A DNA stretch of 64,000 bases from SZUA-309 sp965230005 (GTDB taxonomy: Bacteria; Pseudomonadota; Gammaproteobacteria; Pseudomonadales; Azotimanducaceae): positions 2,914,001 through 2,978,000 of the forward strand of contig OZ245934.1 of assembly GCA_965230005.1 (NCBI GenBank). The letters are read 5' to 3'. This document shows positions 25,693 through 34,277 of this stretch, in pieces (position 1 is the stretch's first letter; each line of letters opens with the position of its first letter). A program made the translations under genes and the position numbers. Below the pieces are notes generated by a model that searched no databases, was not told where the DNA came from, and saw only the letters and a program-made list of their open reading frames with translations.

Positions 25693-26481
25693 GTGCTGGT
25701 CATGGAGGCCCATCCGATCGTCGAGGTCCTCGTTGCCGATGTCGTCGCTACCGTCGTCATCTTCCTGTGCAGCGCGCTCTGCCGGAACTCGTCGTTTTAT
25801 GACGCCTACTGGAGCGTGGCACCACCTGTTATCGCACTCTGGTTCGCCTGGCTCGCCGTAGACGCACCGACGTTGCGCCAGGCCTTCGTGCTGATCGTCG
25901 TCTTCGCCTGGGCCATCCGGCTCACGGGCAACTGGGCTTACGGCTGGCAGGGCATGCGCCACGAAGACTGGCGCTACGAGGATCTGGCCGACACCGCCGG
26001 GGTGCTCTGGTGGCCGCTTTCCCTGTTCGGCATCCACCTCTTTCCCACGATTCTCGTGTTTCTCGGATGCCTCGCGCTTTATCCGGCCCTCACGGTCGGC
26101 ACGGCACCGGTAGGCTTCCTGGACTATCTCGCCCTCGCCCTCGGCCTCGGCGCTACCGCCCTCGAGTTTCAGGCGGACCGGGAACTGCATCAGTTCCGGG
26201 CCCACCGGACGTCGAAAAGCGAAGTGCTCGACAGCGGCGTCTGGGCCTGGTGCCGGCATCCGAACTATCTCGGCGAGATCGGCTTCTGGGTCAGTCTGTT
26301 TCTCTTCGGCTGCTCTGCCTGGGAAGGCGTCTACCCCTGGAGCTGGCTCGGGCCGGTCGCGATGATCGCGCTGTTCCTGGGGGTCTCGATCCCCATGATC
26401 GAGAAGAAGCTCAGCGCCGATAAACCCGGCTACCCTGCCTACCAGGCGCGCACCAAACAGCTGATCCCGGGCGTTTTCTAG
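25693..26481 (+). CDS. DUF1295 (steroid 5-alpha-reductase-like) membrane protein; start uncertain
   Basis: A multi-spanning membrane protein (262 residues from GTG 25693) with the DUF1295/ICMT-like ending: ADRELHQFRAHR, VWAWCRHPNYLGEIGFW, then MIEKKLSADKPGYPAYQARTKQLIP. The RHPNYLGE block is the methyltransferase/reductase signature that binds a cofactor. Upstream of GTG 25693 the same frame continues from a stop at 25588 and encodes another hydrophobic segment (DFIIIVLGYLAALAAAAVTV) but no ATG, GTG or TTG. AGGAA lies 6 bases before an ATC at 25615 and a CTG is at 25627, so a non-canonical start may be used. It shares an intergenic space with the LLM gene. Confidence 0.8.
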   Translation: MLVMEAHPIVEVLVADVVATVVIFLCSALCRNSSFYDAYWSVAPPVIALWFAWLAVDAPTLRQAFVLIVVFAWAIRLTGNWAYGWQGMRHEDWRYEDLADTAGVLWWPLSLFGIHLFPTILVFLGCLALYPALTVGTAPVGFLDYLALALGLGATALEFQADRELHQFRAHRTSKSEVLDSGVWAWCRHPNYLGEIGFWVSLFLFGCSAWEGVYPWSWLGPVAMIALFLGVSIPMIEKKLSADKPGYPAYQARTKQLIPGVF

Positions 26482-26573
26482 CGCCCGACGCACCCGGGAC
26501 CTTCACCCGCCCATCACGACACTGCACTACACTGCGGGTGCTATCCGTCGGCGTTCATAACCGGAGACCATCC

Positions 26574-27362
26574 ATGGCTCGACCCACCGCCCTCATCACC
26601 GGGGCCTCCTCAGGCATCGGCATGGAGCTCGCCAGAATCTTCGCCGAACGCGGCTACGACCTGATCCTCGCCGCCCGCCGCGCCGAGCGCCTCGAAGGCC
26701 TCGCCAGTCAGCTGCAAGGCGGCGCCACCGTGCACTGCATCCCCGTGGACCTCGCCAGGGGGCGGGGTCCCGAGAAACTCGAGAGCGCCATCGGTGAACT
26801 CGGCCTGACGGTCGATGTGCTTGTGAACAACGCCGGTGTGATCAGCACGGAGCCCGGCCTCGAGGAAGACCTGGAGGCGCTTCTGAATCTGGTGAACCTC
26901 AACGTTCGCGCACTCCTCGAGCTCACCCATCGCTTCGGCAACCACATGGCCAGCCGCGGCTACGGACGCATCCTCAATGTCGCCTCGGTAGCCGCCTTTC
27001 AGCCGGTCCCGGGCATGAGCGTCTACGCGGCCAGCAAGGCCTTCGTGTTGTCCCTGACCGAGGGTATGGCGGAGGAACTGCGCGGCACCGGCGTGACGGT
27101 GACGGCGCTGTGTCCTGGACCGACAAAAACCGAGATGGCCGATGCTTTCAACGACGTACCCTATGCCGAGCACTTCCTCACCGATGCCAGGAGCGTTGCC
27201 CAGGAAGGGTTCGACGCCATGAAAGCCGGTCAGGTGATCCGGGTGCCGGGGCTCGCCAATCAGGCCATGGTCAACTGGAGCCAGTATCAGCCCCGCTGGC
27301 TCGTCCGTGCCCTCGGCGGCCTGGCTGCCAGAAGCGCGAAGATGCTCCGACCTGCCGAATGA
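26574..27362 (+). CDS. Short-chain dehydrogenase/reductase (SDR)
   Basis: A 262-residue classical SDR. The cofactor motif is TGASSGIG (residues 9-16 of the protein), the NNAG motif is in VLVNNAGVIS, the catalytic Ser is in VASVAAF and the YxxxK is YAASK. A GGAGACC site precedes the ATG at 26574. It prefers NADP(H), judging by the AARRAERL stretch after strand 2. Substrate unknown. It follows the DUF1295 gene by 92 bases on the same strand. Confidence 0.93.
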   Translation: MARPTALITGASSGIGMELARIFAERGYDLILAARRAERLEGLASQLQGGATVHCIPVDLARGRGPEKLESAIGELGLTVDVLVNNAGVISTEPGLEEDLEALLNLVNLNVRALLELTHRFGNHMASRGYGRILNVASVAAFQPVPGMSVYAASKAFVLSLTEGMAEELRGTGVTVTALCPGPTKTEMADAFNDVPYAEHFLTDARSVAQEGFDAMKAGQVIRVPGLANQAMVNWSQYQPRWLVRALGGLAARSAKMLRPAE

Positions 27363-27483
27363 CCGCGCGCTGACCCGACGCTGGCCGCTCGGGACCGGGT
27401 GCTGGCACGGAAAGACCCAACGGACGGCGTATGATCGGGTTTCATGATCGTCTGGATTGCTCACCCGGCCATCAGGATCAATC

Positions 27484-28062
27484 ATGCACGCTCGAGACAG
27501 GAAAAAATCGGAAACGCCCCAGGCCCGCTATCACCGTCTACGGACCGGTGTCGGGGGCTCCGGCGCCCTGGTGCTCCTGCTGGCCCTGACCCTTGCGGCC
27601 ACCACGGCCCGCGCTGATGAGGCCCGCGCCCTGTCCTTCTACCACACGCATACCGGGGAAACGCTGTCCGTCGAGTACTGGAGTGACGGCACCTACCGCG
27701 AGGCAGCCCTGTCCGAGATCAATCACTTTCTGCGGGATTTCCGCACTGGCGACGCCGCAGAGATGGACCCGGCCCTCCTCGACCTGCTGCACGAAGTCTT
27801 CCTGCGAACGGGCAGCGAGGGCCATTTCGAAGTGATCTCCGCCTACCGCTCACCGAAGACCAACGAAATTCTCCGCGGGCGCTCATCCGGCGTCGCGAAG
27901 AACAGCCAGCACCTTCAGGGAAAGGCCATCGACGTCCGGCTCACGGACGTGCCGACCCGGCGCCTCAGGGCCGTGGCCTACGAACTCGGCCTCGGCGGCA
28001 TCGGCTTCTACGAGGCTTCCGACTTCGTGCACCTCGATACGGGGCGTTTCCGCACCTGGTAG
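27484..28062 (+). CDS. DUF882/MepK-type (M15-like) murein endopeptidase
   Basis: A 192-residue exported protein with a signal peptide (VLLLALTLAATTARA). The mature part shows the D-Ala-D-Ala-like zinc fold of the DUF882/MepK group: ISAYRSPKTNEIL, KNSQHLQGKAIDVRL (His and Asp ligands), and ASDFVHLDTG (second His). MepK cleaves 3-3 peptidoglycan crosslinks, and substrate use in this organism is inferred from the family. I start at ATG 27484; the longer frame begins with an unlikely segment. It ends 3 bases before the convergent molybdopterin enzyme gene. Confidence 0.9.
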   Translation: MHARDRKKSETPQARYHRLRTGVGGSGALVLLLALTLAATTARADEARALSFYHTHTGETLSVEYWSDGTYREAALSEINHFLRDFRTGDAAEMDPALLDLLHEVFLRTGSEGHFEVISAYRSPKTNEILRGRSSGVAKNSQHLQGKAIDVRLTDVPTRRLRAVAYELGLGGIGFYEASDFVHLDTGRFRTW

Positions 28063-28065
28063 AGG

Positions 28066-30198
28066 CTACTCGGCCGCTGCCTGCCGCCGCGCAAGACTCA
28101 CTTCAACGGGTACGCCCGTCATGTGCGCCTGATTCGACAGGGGCTCGAAGCTGCCCGGACCTGAAGGCAGCAGGGCGTTGCAGTTCACGCCATGCTTCTC
28201 CTGCGCCACTTTCATGCCGCCGGTCCGGTCCTGACCCCAGCCGTGGGTCATGGCGACCACGCCGGGCATCAGATCTTCGGTCAGGCGCACGGGGGCATCC
28301 ACGGCGCCATATTCGTTGGCCATGTGCACGGTGGCACCGTCCTGAATCTGTCGCCGTTCCGCATCGTGCGGGTGCATATAGAGGTAGTTGCGGTCCCGGT
28401 CTTTCGTCTTCAGTTTTGCGACGTTCGCGTACCAGCTGTTGAACATGTAGGCATCGCGCTTGCTGATGAGCTTGAGCTGCTCGGGGGATTCGAGTTCAGC
28501 CTCGAAAATCGACGCCATACGCTCGAGGGCCGGGCCGAAGCTTTCGGGAAAGCAGTTCACGAGCTGCGAGTCGCGCTGCAGGTATCGCTCGTAGAAGTCT
28601 TCGGGCTTCGAGCGTTCAAGGGCGATGATCTGCTCCCGGCGCAGTTCGGCCATATCGTGGCCCCGGGACCGCAGCATGGCGTTTACCCGGCCCCACATGT
28701 CTGGCAGCTCGCCTTCCGCAACGCCATCCAGCGCAGACTGAAAGCCCATGACCTGGGCCAGCCGCTCGTAGATCCACCAGTCCGGTTTCCGCTCATAGGC
28801 GGGCGCCACCACCGCCTCCGTGAACTGCACGGACGGATCGAACTGCAGACCGATGCCGGCAAAGTTGATGTCCTCCCGTTCGAAGGCACCGGCGGCGGGA
28901 AGCACATAGTCCGCATACTCTCCGGTCGCATTCCGATAAATGTCCACGCAGACGAGCAGCTCGAGGGACTCCATGGCTTCGCGTAAAGCCTGCTCCCCGC
29001 CGATGGAGAGCACCGGGTTTCCTGAGCTCACGAACAGCGCCCGGATCGGGGCGTCGAGATCGTTGATGTAGTTGGCGAGGAGATTCCCCGGCAGGTTGAT
29101 GCCGACGCCACCCGGTTTCCGCACCTCGCCGAACGGGGTGTCGAGGAACCCTTCCGGCACCGCCCGCCCGGCCGCCATGCTGCGCTCGTAGAAACCGAGG
29201 GAATAGAAATTACCCCCGCGACGCCCGAGATTCCCGGTCACGAAGACCAGCATCTGCAGGAGCCAGTAGGCGAGTGTGCCCTGGCGGCCCATGTTCACGC
29301 CGGTGGACATATGCGCACAGGCGCTCTCCGCACCAGCGAAGTCGCGTGCCAGCTGCCGAATCGTTTCCGCCGGAATCCCCGTGACGGGCGCCACCCGTTC
29401 CGCGGAATAGTCCGCCACGAATTCGCGCAGCGCGTCGACGCCCTCCCCGTGCAGAACGGCGTCCGAATCGAAGCCGGGGCCCTGATCGATCTCGTGGATG
29501 AGCGCGGCGAGGAGATAAACGTCCGTATCCGGTCGGATCTTCAACACCTCCCCGGCGATGGCCGCAGATTCAATGCGCCGCGGGTTCACATAGAGCACCT
29601 TCGCCCCGCGAGCTTCCGCTGCCTTCAGATGAGCCATGGGATTGGGGATGGAAACGAAGGACATGTGGCTGACCGCCGGGTTCTCTCCAACGATGAGAAT
29701 GAACTCGCTGTGGTCGATGTCCGGCAGGGGGTGCAGCGTCCGGGTTCCGAAGACGGCTTCGCTGCCCGCAAACTTGTTGGCGCAATCCTGGGTGCCGGAG
29801 CTGAAGTGGTAGCGACCGCCGAGCTGGCGCATGAAGTTGCCGAAGGACGGCCCGTAGAGCGAGTTGAAGGCCGTTGGATTACCGGTGTAGCTGCCGACGG
29901 CTTCGGCGCCGTGTCGCTCGACGATGGCCCTGAGCCGGTCGGCAATCTCGCTGAGCGCCTGATCCCAGCCGATCTCCTCGAACTGCCCGGGGCCAACGCG
30001 TTTCAGCGGATGGCTGAGCCGATCGGGATCGTTGTGCACCTCCGCCCCGTAGATACCCTTGTTGCAGACGAAGCCTTTCGAGATCGGATGGTCCTTGTCC
30101 GCCTCGAGACGGACCAGGGTGTCATCCTCCACATGAGCAATGAGCCCGCAGGCCGGCTCGCAAACCCGACAGAACGTCCGCTTCTTCTCGAGCGCCAT
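28066..30198 (-). CDS. Molybdopterin-dependent oxidoreductase (FDH/DMSO-reductase family)
   Basis: A 710-residue protein of the DMSO-reductase superfamily. An N-terminal [4Fe-4S] site is C10-x2-C13-x3-C17-x27-C45 (FCRVCEPAC ... GFVCNKG). A Cys at residue 139 in SGTQDCANKF is a plausible molybdenum ligand, replacing the SeCys/Cys/Ser of other members. MGRQGTLAYWLLQMLVFVTGNLGRRGG and the C-terminal VHMANEYGAVDAPVRLTEDLMPG are molybdopterin-binding blocks. No signal peptide is present, so it is cytoplasmic. There is no adjacent small subunit or membrane partner, and the substrate is unknown. An optimal GGAGGAG site precedes ATG 30198. Confidence 0.9.
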   Translation of the reverse strand: MALEKKRTFCRVCEPACGLIAHVEDDTLVRLEADKDHPISKGFVCNKGIYGAEVHNDPDRLSHPLKRVGPGQFEEIGWDQALSEIADRLRAIVERHGAEAVGSYTGNPTAFNSLYGPSFGNFMRQLGGRYHFSSGTQDCANKFAGSEAVFGTRTLHPLPDIDHSEFILIVGENPAVSHMSFVSIPNPMAHLKAAEARGAKVLYVNPRRIESAAIAGEVLKIRPDTDVYLLAALIHEIDQGPGFDSDAVLHGEGVDALREFVADYSAERVAPVTGIPAETIRQLARDFAGAESACAHMSTGVNMGRQGTLAYWLLQMLVFVTGNLGRRGGNFYSLGFYERSMAAGRAVPEGFLDTPFGEVRKPGGVGINLPGNLLANYINDLDAPIRALFVSSGNPVLSIGGEQALREAMESLELLVCVDIYRNATGEYADYVLPAAGAFEREDINFAGIGLQFDPSVQFTEAVVAPAYERKPDWWIYERLAQVMGFQSALDGVAEGELPDMWGRVNAMLRSRGHDMAELRREQIIALERSKPEDFYERYLQRDSQLVNCFPESFGPALERMASIFEAELESPEQLKLISKRDAYMFNSWYANVAKLKTKDRDRNYLYMHPHDAERRQIQDGATVHMANEYGAVDAPVRLTEDLMPGVVAMTHGWGQDRTGGMKVAQEKHGVNCNALLPSGPGSFEPLSNQAHMTGVPVEVSLARRQAAAE

Positions 30199-30485
30199 GG
30201 TATCTCTCCTCCATTTCTCTGCGATCTGTTGCTTCGCCTGTCATCGCCATCACGACCCGTTCGTTGCCCGGTCATAGGGCCGGGTCTGCCGGCGAATCAG
30301 ACCCGCTCAAGGGGTCAACACTCTACCCAGCCGCTCCACCACTGACCAGTCAACGGCCCGGAAGGTACCGCCGAACCCTTCGAAAAAGCCTGTATTTTCG
30401 TTGCGTTTCCGGTACTAAGCCGACTGTCCTGAGAGATCACTTCGTAGTAGTCTCGCCAGTGGAAGGACTCAAGACCCTGTCAATA

Positions 30486-32276
30486 ATGATGACTACATCG
30501 CCAGGGCCCCACACGCCATCGACGGCGTGGTTCCTGATTGCCTGCGACGGTGATCTGGTTCTGAAGCTTGCGCACACGCTGATGATCGGCGAAGACGCCC
30601 GTGGGGAAACACTGATCAGCCCGGATCGGGACGACGCCCTGCTGAGCCTGACGCTCACGGATTCGGGGCGCATCGTCATGCAGGCGCTTGCCATGGAATG
30701 GACTTTTTCGGAGTCCGGCGAAGCCAGCGTCCAGCACCTGACCCTCGAAGAGGGCCAGACCGTCCGGCTCAATTTCCCGAACAGCACCCTGCTCATCTCC
30801 CACGACATCGTGCCCAGGGCCCGGGCCGTGCCGGATCGGGAGATACGGCTGATCCCGACAGACAATCCGAGCATCACGCTGACCCGCCTGGCGCCGGTCA
30901 CCCTCGACGACGACGAGCTGGAAAGCACGGCCGCCGCCGATGCAGACGCCGATGCCATCGACGAAGCCACCTTTGCGGCCAGCGCTGCTGCGGCCAGCGC
31001 GGATCCCCTGCTCCGGGTGCAAAGCGACATTCCCGACGAAACGCTGACGGGCGAGCACGACATGGCCCTCCTCAGCCCGGCCGCCCTGATCGACGAAGCC
31101 GCCGTCGGCGTGGCGCCCACGACGACGCAGACGAGCGTCGTGGCGGCCGAGGCGTCGTCAGGCGCAGAGGACCGCGCCGTGCCGCCGCTCGAGAGCCGCG
31201 CGACGGAAATCGCAGCAGAGGTCGCGGCGGAGACCGCGGTCGAGCGAGAAGAGCTCACCGCGACGGAACAGACATCTGCAACCCAACCGAAGGAAAACGG
31301 CGCGGCTGCGGCCCTCGCCGAAGCAGCCGAATTCGCGCCGGCGCCCGCAGCGGACTCAGCACCGCCCATCACCACCGGCGAACTGCAGGCCGTTGTGTCA
31401 GCCTCCGTGCCCCTCGAGGAGATCCCCCGCCGACGCTGGCAGACGCCGCGACGCGCCCTGGCAGCGGCCATCGCCCTCGCCGCGCTCATCGCCCCGGCCT
31501 TCCTCTATTTCGGTAGTGCCGATGCCCCGGGTTTCGCCTTCCTGCGCTCCCACTATCTCCCTCTCGATCAGGCGGCACCGGCCGATTGGCCGGAAGAAGC
31601 AGAAAACGTCGCGACGGCCAGGCTGGCGATGGTCGGTGAGGAAAACCTCGTCACCTCCGCAGCAGTGCCAGCAGCCGGGCCGGCGCCAGTACCCGGCGCA
31701 GAGATCACGGCAGCACAAGCGGCGCCTACGCCAGCAGCTGTTAACGCCGTTGTCGATACCGATACCGCGGCAGTCAGAGCTGAAACAGCCGCAGCTGATC
31801 GCGCTGCAACTGCCACAGCCACAGCCGAGACAGTCGCGCTGGATCCCGCGGCAGCTGACACGACCGCCGCGCTCAGCGCCAGCCGCCCGGTCCTGGGCGT
31901 GCCGCCGATCCCAACCCCCCTTGCGCAACCGGCAAGGAGCGAAGCCGAAAACTATCTGATTGCTTCTCTGCTCGCGGAGGCTCGCGCCCTTTACGACGCC
32001 GGCGACATCGTCTCACCGGTGCAGGCCAACGCCGTCGACCGGCTGACCCAGGTTCTGAACCTGGACCGGACCAACGAAACGGGCCTGCGTCTCATGTACC
32101 TCTGCGCCATGAAGCTCATCGAGCAGGCGCAGACGGCGTACGATGCCGGCGACCATTACCTGGCCCGGAATCTCGTCGAGGACGTACTCGGCTTCCATCC
32201 GGAGCTGGAGGACGCCCGCACGCTCCTCGACGACTGGCGTAGCCAGGAAATCGTATCCCGGGGACCGAACGGCTAG
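30486..32276 (+). CDS. Unrecognised modular membrane protein (N-terminal beta domain, Ala-rich linker, TM, TPR-like C-terminus)
   Basis: A protein of about 596 residues from ATG 30486; ATG 30489 is an alternative. Residues 1-130 form a beta-rich domain (AWFLIACDGDLVLKLAHTL, GQTVRLNFPNSTLLISHDI) that vaguely recalls an FHA or PilZ-like fold; this is an impression. A low-complexity Ala/Glu/Thr-rich linker follows, then one membrane helix (about residues 323-345, ALAAAIALAALIAPAFLYF), a second Ala/Thr-rich linker, and C-terminal helices (485-590) resembling TPRs (RALYDAGDIVSPVQANAVDRL, AYDAGDHYLARNLVEDVLGFHP). It converges with an outer-membrane protein gene 10 bases away. Function unknown. Confidence 0.75.
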   Translation: MMTTSPGPHTPSTAWFLIACDGDLVLKLAHTLMIGEDARGETLISPDRDDALLSLTLTDSGRIVMQALAMEWTFSESGEASVQHLTLEEGQTVRLNFPNSTLLISHDIVPRARAVPDREIRLIPTDNPSITLTRLAPVTLDDDELESTAAADADADAIDEATFAASAAAASADPLLRVQSDIPDETLTGEHDMALLSPAALIDEAAVGVAPTTTQTSVVAAEASSGAEDRAVPPLESRATEIAAEVAAETAVEREELTATEQTSATQPKENGAAAALAEAAEFAPAPAADSAPPITTGELQAVVSASVPLEEIPRRRWQTPRRALAAAIALAALIAPAFLYFGSADAPGFAFLRSHYLPLDQAAPADWPEEAENVATARLAMVGEENLVTSAAVPAAGPAPVPGAEITAAQAAPTPAAVNAVVDTDTAAVRAETAAADRAATATATAETVALDPAAADTTAALSASRPVLGVPPIPTPLAQPARSEAENYLIASLLAEARALYDAGDIVSPVQANAVDRLTQVLNLDRTNETGLRLMYLCAMKLIEQAQTAYDAGDHYLARNLVEDVLGFHPELEDARTLLDDWRSQEIVSRGPNG

Positions 32277-32286
32277 CCGGCTCGGG

Positions 32287-32901
32287 CTAGAAAGAGAAGC
32301 GCACGTCCAGCAGCGCCGAGGACACGTCGTCCCCGAAGGAACCGCCGAGGCCCACGGAGAAGAGCTGATTGATGTGCCAGCGGGCACTGCCGATCACGTT
32401 CTGATCCGTGCTGTCGAAGATGTCGATGTGCTGGATACCAATCCCGAACTCCCAGGCCGGGGTGGGCAGGAACCGGGCGCCAACGCCGATGGAGTAGCCG
32501 GTGTCGTCATCACCGCCGAAGGCCGTGTCGAAGTCCGCGTACTCGAGCGCGATGGGAATCACCAGGTCGATGCTTTCGGTGAGAGCGAAGTGCGGGTTGA
32601 TGCCAAAGGTAAGCTCCTTGGTATCGATGTCGCCGAAGCCGTCGATCTCACCGGTGCCGAGGCTGCCGAAGAGCGCGATGTTCGGGTGAAATCCCCAGGA
32701 ACCGGCCACTCCGATACCGGAAAAGTCCGTGTCGTCGACTTCCCCGAAGGTGGCGCCGATCTCAATGAAGTCATAGCGCAACTCTGCCGGAGGTTCAGCG
32801 GCCTGTACCGTCGCGGTTGTTGCGAGCGTTGCGGTAAGCAGGCCGGCGGCAAAGGCGCCTTTCGACAGGGCCTTCAACGGCCCCTGATTCGAGTCGTTCA
32901 T
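32287..32901 (-). CDS. Outer-membrane beta-barrel protein
   Basis: A 204-residue exported protein with a signal peptide (GLLTATLATTATVQA). The mature sequence alternates polar and hydrophobic residues in about eight short strands (YDFIEIGATFGE, GIGVAGSWGFH, SIGVGARFLP, LFSVGLGGSFGDD), ends in a C-terminal Phe (RFSF), and has Gly/Asp-rich loops. This is the shape of an eight-strand OmpA-like or OmpW-like barrel. It starts at ATG 32901 with GGAGAG upstream. Function unknown. Confidence 0.8.
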   Translation of the reverse strand: MNDSNQGPLKALSKGAFAAGLLTATLATTATVQAAEPPAELRYDFIEIGATFGEVDDTDFSGIGVAGSWGFHPNIALFGSLGTGEIDGFGDIDTKELTFGINPHFALTESIDLVIPIALEYADFDTAFGGDDDTGYSIGVGARFLPTPAWEFGIGIQHIDIFDSTDQNVIGSARWHINQLFSVGLGGSFGDDVSSALLDVRFSF

Positions 32902-33082
32902 GCATCTCTCCTGATGACAATTAACTGGCAGGGCGTGCCCTCTTCTGGGGCAGCGCGCGCACGGTGCCAGAATCAGCCTGAACGCTCAATGAATGGTCAG
33001 GCGGCCTGTGACCGGGATCACCCGGGCAGCGGAAGCGCTGCAGCCGCGGCCAGGAATGGCAGGGGTAGTGGACGCAAGACAG

Positions 33083-33466
33083 TCAGCCTTCTTCAGGCGG
33101 CCAGGGGAAATCCTCCGGGGCGTTCAGCGAGTCACGGACAAAATCGTTCCAGGCATCCACAGCCTCGAAGGCTGCCCGCTGATGGGCGTCGGATGCCGCC
33201 TGGTGCCGGTCCGCGGCTGTGGTGATGCAGCGCTGAAAGGCGTCGATGTCTTCGAGAAAGCCGGCCCAGAGCGCATCGTTCTGATCATCGGCCGGGCGTA
33301 CGGGTGTCGTGCAGGCGTGGACCATGGGCTCGTGCGCGGCGACACCGGCTGAGAGCGGCGCAACCAGAACCAGTAACAGTCCCGCGCTCCAGCCGCGCAC
33401 CGCCGCCAGCCCTCGCGAGACCGCCGGTCGCCGGGCGTAAGCAATGGAATGTGAGGAATCGGCCAT
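33083..33466 (-). CDS. Small secreted hypothetical protein
   Basis: A 127-residue protein with a signal peptide ending near residue 44 (SAGLLLVLVAPLSAGVAA before HEPMVHAC). The mature part has two Cys (MVHACTT and FQRCITT) about 29 residues apart, likely a disulfide, and is mostly helical and acidic, ending in EDFPWPPEEG. No family is recognised. The ATG at 33466 has a weak ribosome site. It lies downstream of a PhyH gene on the same strand, with 50 bases between them. Confidence 0.6.
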   Translation of the reverse strand: MADSSHSIAYARRPAVSRGLAAVRGWSAGLLLVLVAPLSAGVAAHEPMVHACTTPVRPADDQNDALWAGFLEDIDAFQRCITTAADRHQAASDAHQRAAFEAVDAWNDFVRDSLNAPEDFPWPPEEG

Positions 33467-33516
33467 CGAGCCATTCTGGCGAGTCCAGCCTGGGCGGACT
33501 GTGGCACGGTGCTCAA

Positions 33517-34275
33517 TTAGTCTCCCTGAACGACCCGTTCATGCCGTTCCACGGAGGGCGGCGCCATGAGTCGGCGCTGTTGCGCCGTTGCCTGCGGATA
33601 GCGATCGAGATCGTAAGGCGCAATACGCCAGGTGGAATGGGGCGGGCTGTACTTGTAGAGCAGTGCGCGGCGCTCATGGGCGCCCTGCCAGGTACGGGTG
33701 CCATGCATGAGGGCCTCGGTGAAGATGAGCACATCGCCTTTCTGCAAGGGTGGGTTGCGCACGTAGTGCGGCTGCACCGCCTGGCGGCGGACGGGATCCG
33801 GCAGATGCTGCATGAAGTTGGTTTTGTGGCTCCCGGGGACGCAGACGAAACCGCCCTCACCCTCCGCGGCGTCTGTGAGCGCAAAGGTCGCCACCGTCAG
33901 ACCGTTGCGCATGATGCCGTCGGAATAGTAGTACCAGTGATCGGTTTCGATTCGCCGGGGCCCACCATGAATGTCCTGCCCCGGGGCCCCGGGTTGCATG
34001 AAGATGCAGTAGTCGTGATCGATGCGCAGGCGGCTGCCGATGAGTTCCACCAGAACGGGCAGCAGCTTCGGATGATCCATGAGGTTCAGAAAATCCGGCC
34101 CCCAGAGTGTGACGTCCTCGCAACGGCGGAAGGGGCCGTCATCAGTTCCGGCCGGCCAGCGCTCATCAGCCTGGGCGCTCAAGGCATCGCATTCGGCCGC
34201 GGACAGCACGCCGGGGAGGACGAGATAGCCTTCCAGATCGAAGAGAAATTTCTGTTCGTCGCTGAGCGCGCTCAC
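33517..34275 (-). CDS. Phytanoyl-CoA dioxygenase (PhyH) family protein with an HGG motif
   Basis: A 252-residue PhyH-family protein. FVCVPGSHKTNF and MRNGLTVATFALTDAAEGEGGF are typical of one common environmental branch. In place of a clear HxD it has DIHGGPR, so the third position is Gly; nearby acids (RIETDHW) could compensate. The distal His is in EALMHGTRTW and the Arg in HERRALLYKY. The start is GTG 34275, two bases after the stop of the upstream methyltransferase gene on the same strand, so the two are almost certainly an operon. Confidence 0.85.
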   Translation of the reverse strand: MSALSDEQKFLFDLEGYLVLPGVLSAAECDALSAQADERWPAGTDDGPFRRCEDVTLWGPDFLNLMDHPKLLPVLVELIGSRLRIDHDYCIFMQPGAPGQDIHGGPRRIETDHWYYYSDGIMRNGLTVATFALTDAAEGEGGFVCVPGSHKTNFMQHLPDPVRRQAVQPHYVRNPPLQKGDVLIFTEALMHGTRTWQGAHERRALLYKYSPPHSTWRIAPYDLDRYPQATAQQRRLMAPPSVERHERVVQGD

Positions 34276-34277
34276 CG

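Noticed and set aside
30199..30485. N-terminal extension of the 30486 protein (open frame from 30264)
   Set aside because: This part reads as low-quality Arg/Pro-rich sequence without a ribosome site. The 287-base gap shows no RNA gene; it probably holds the divergent promoters.
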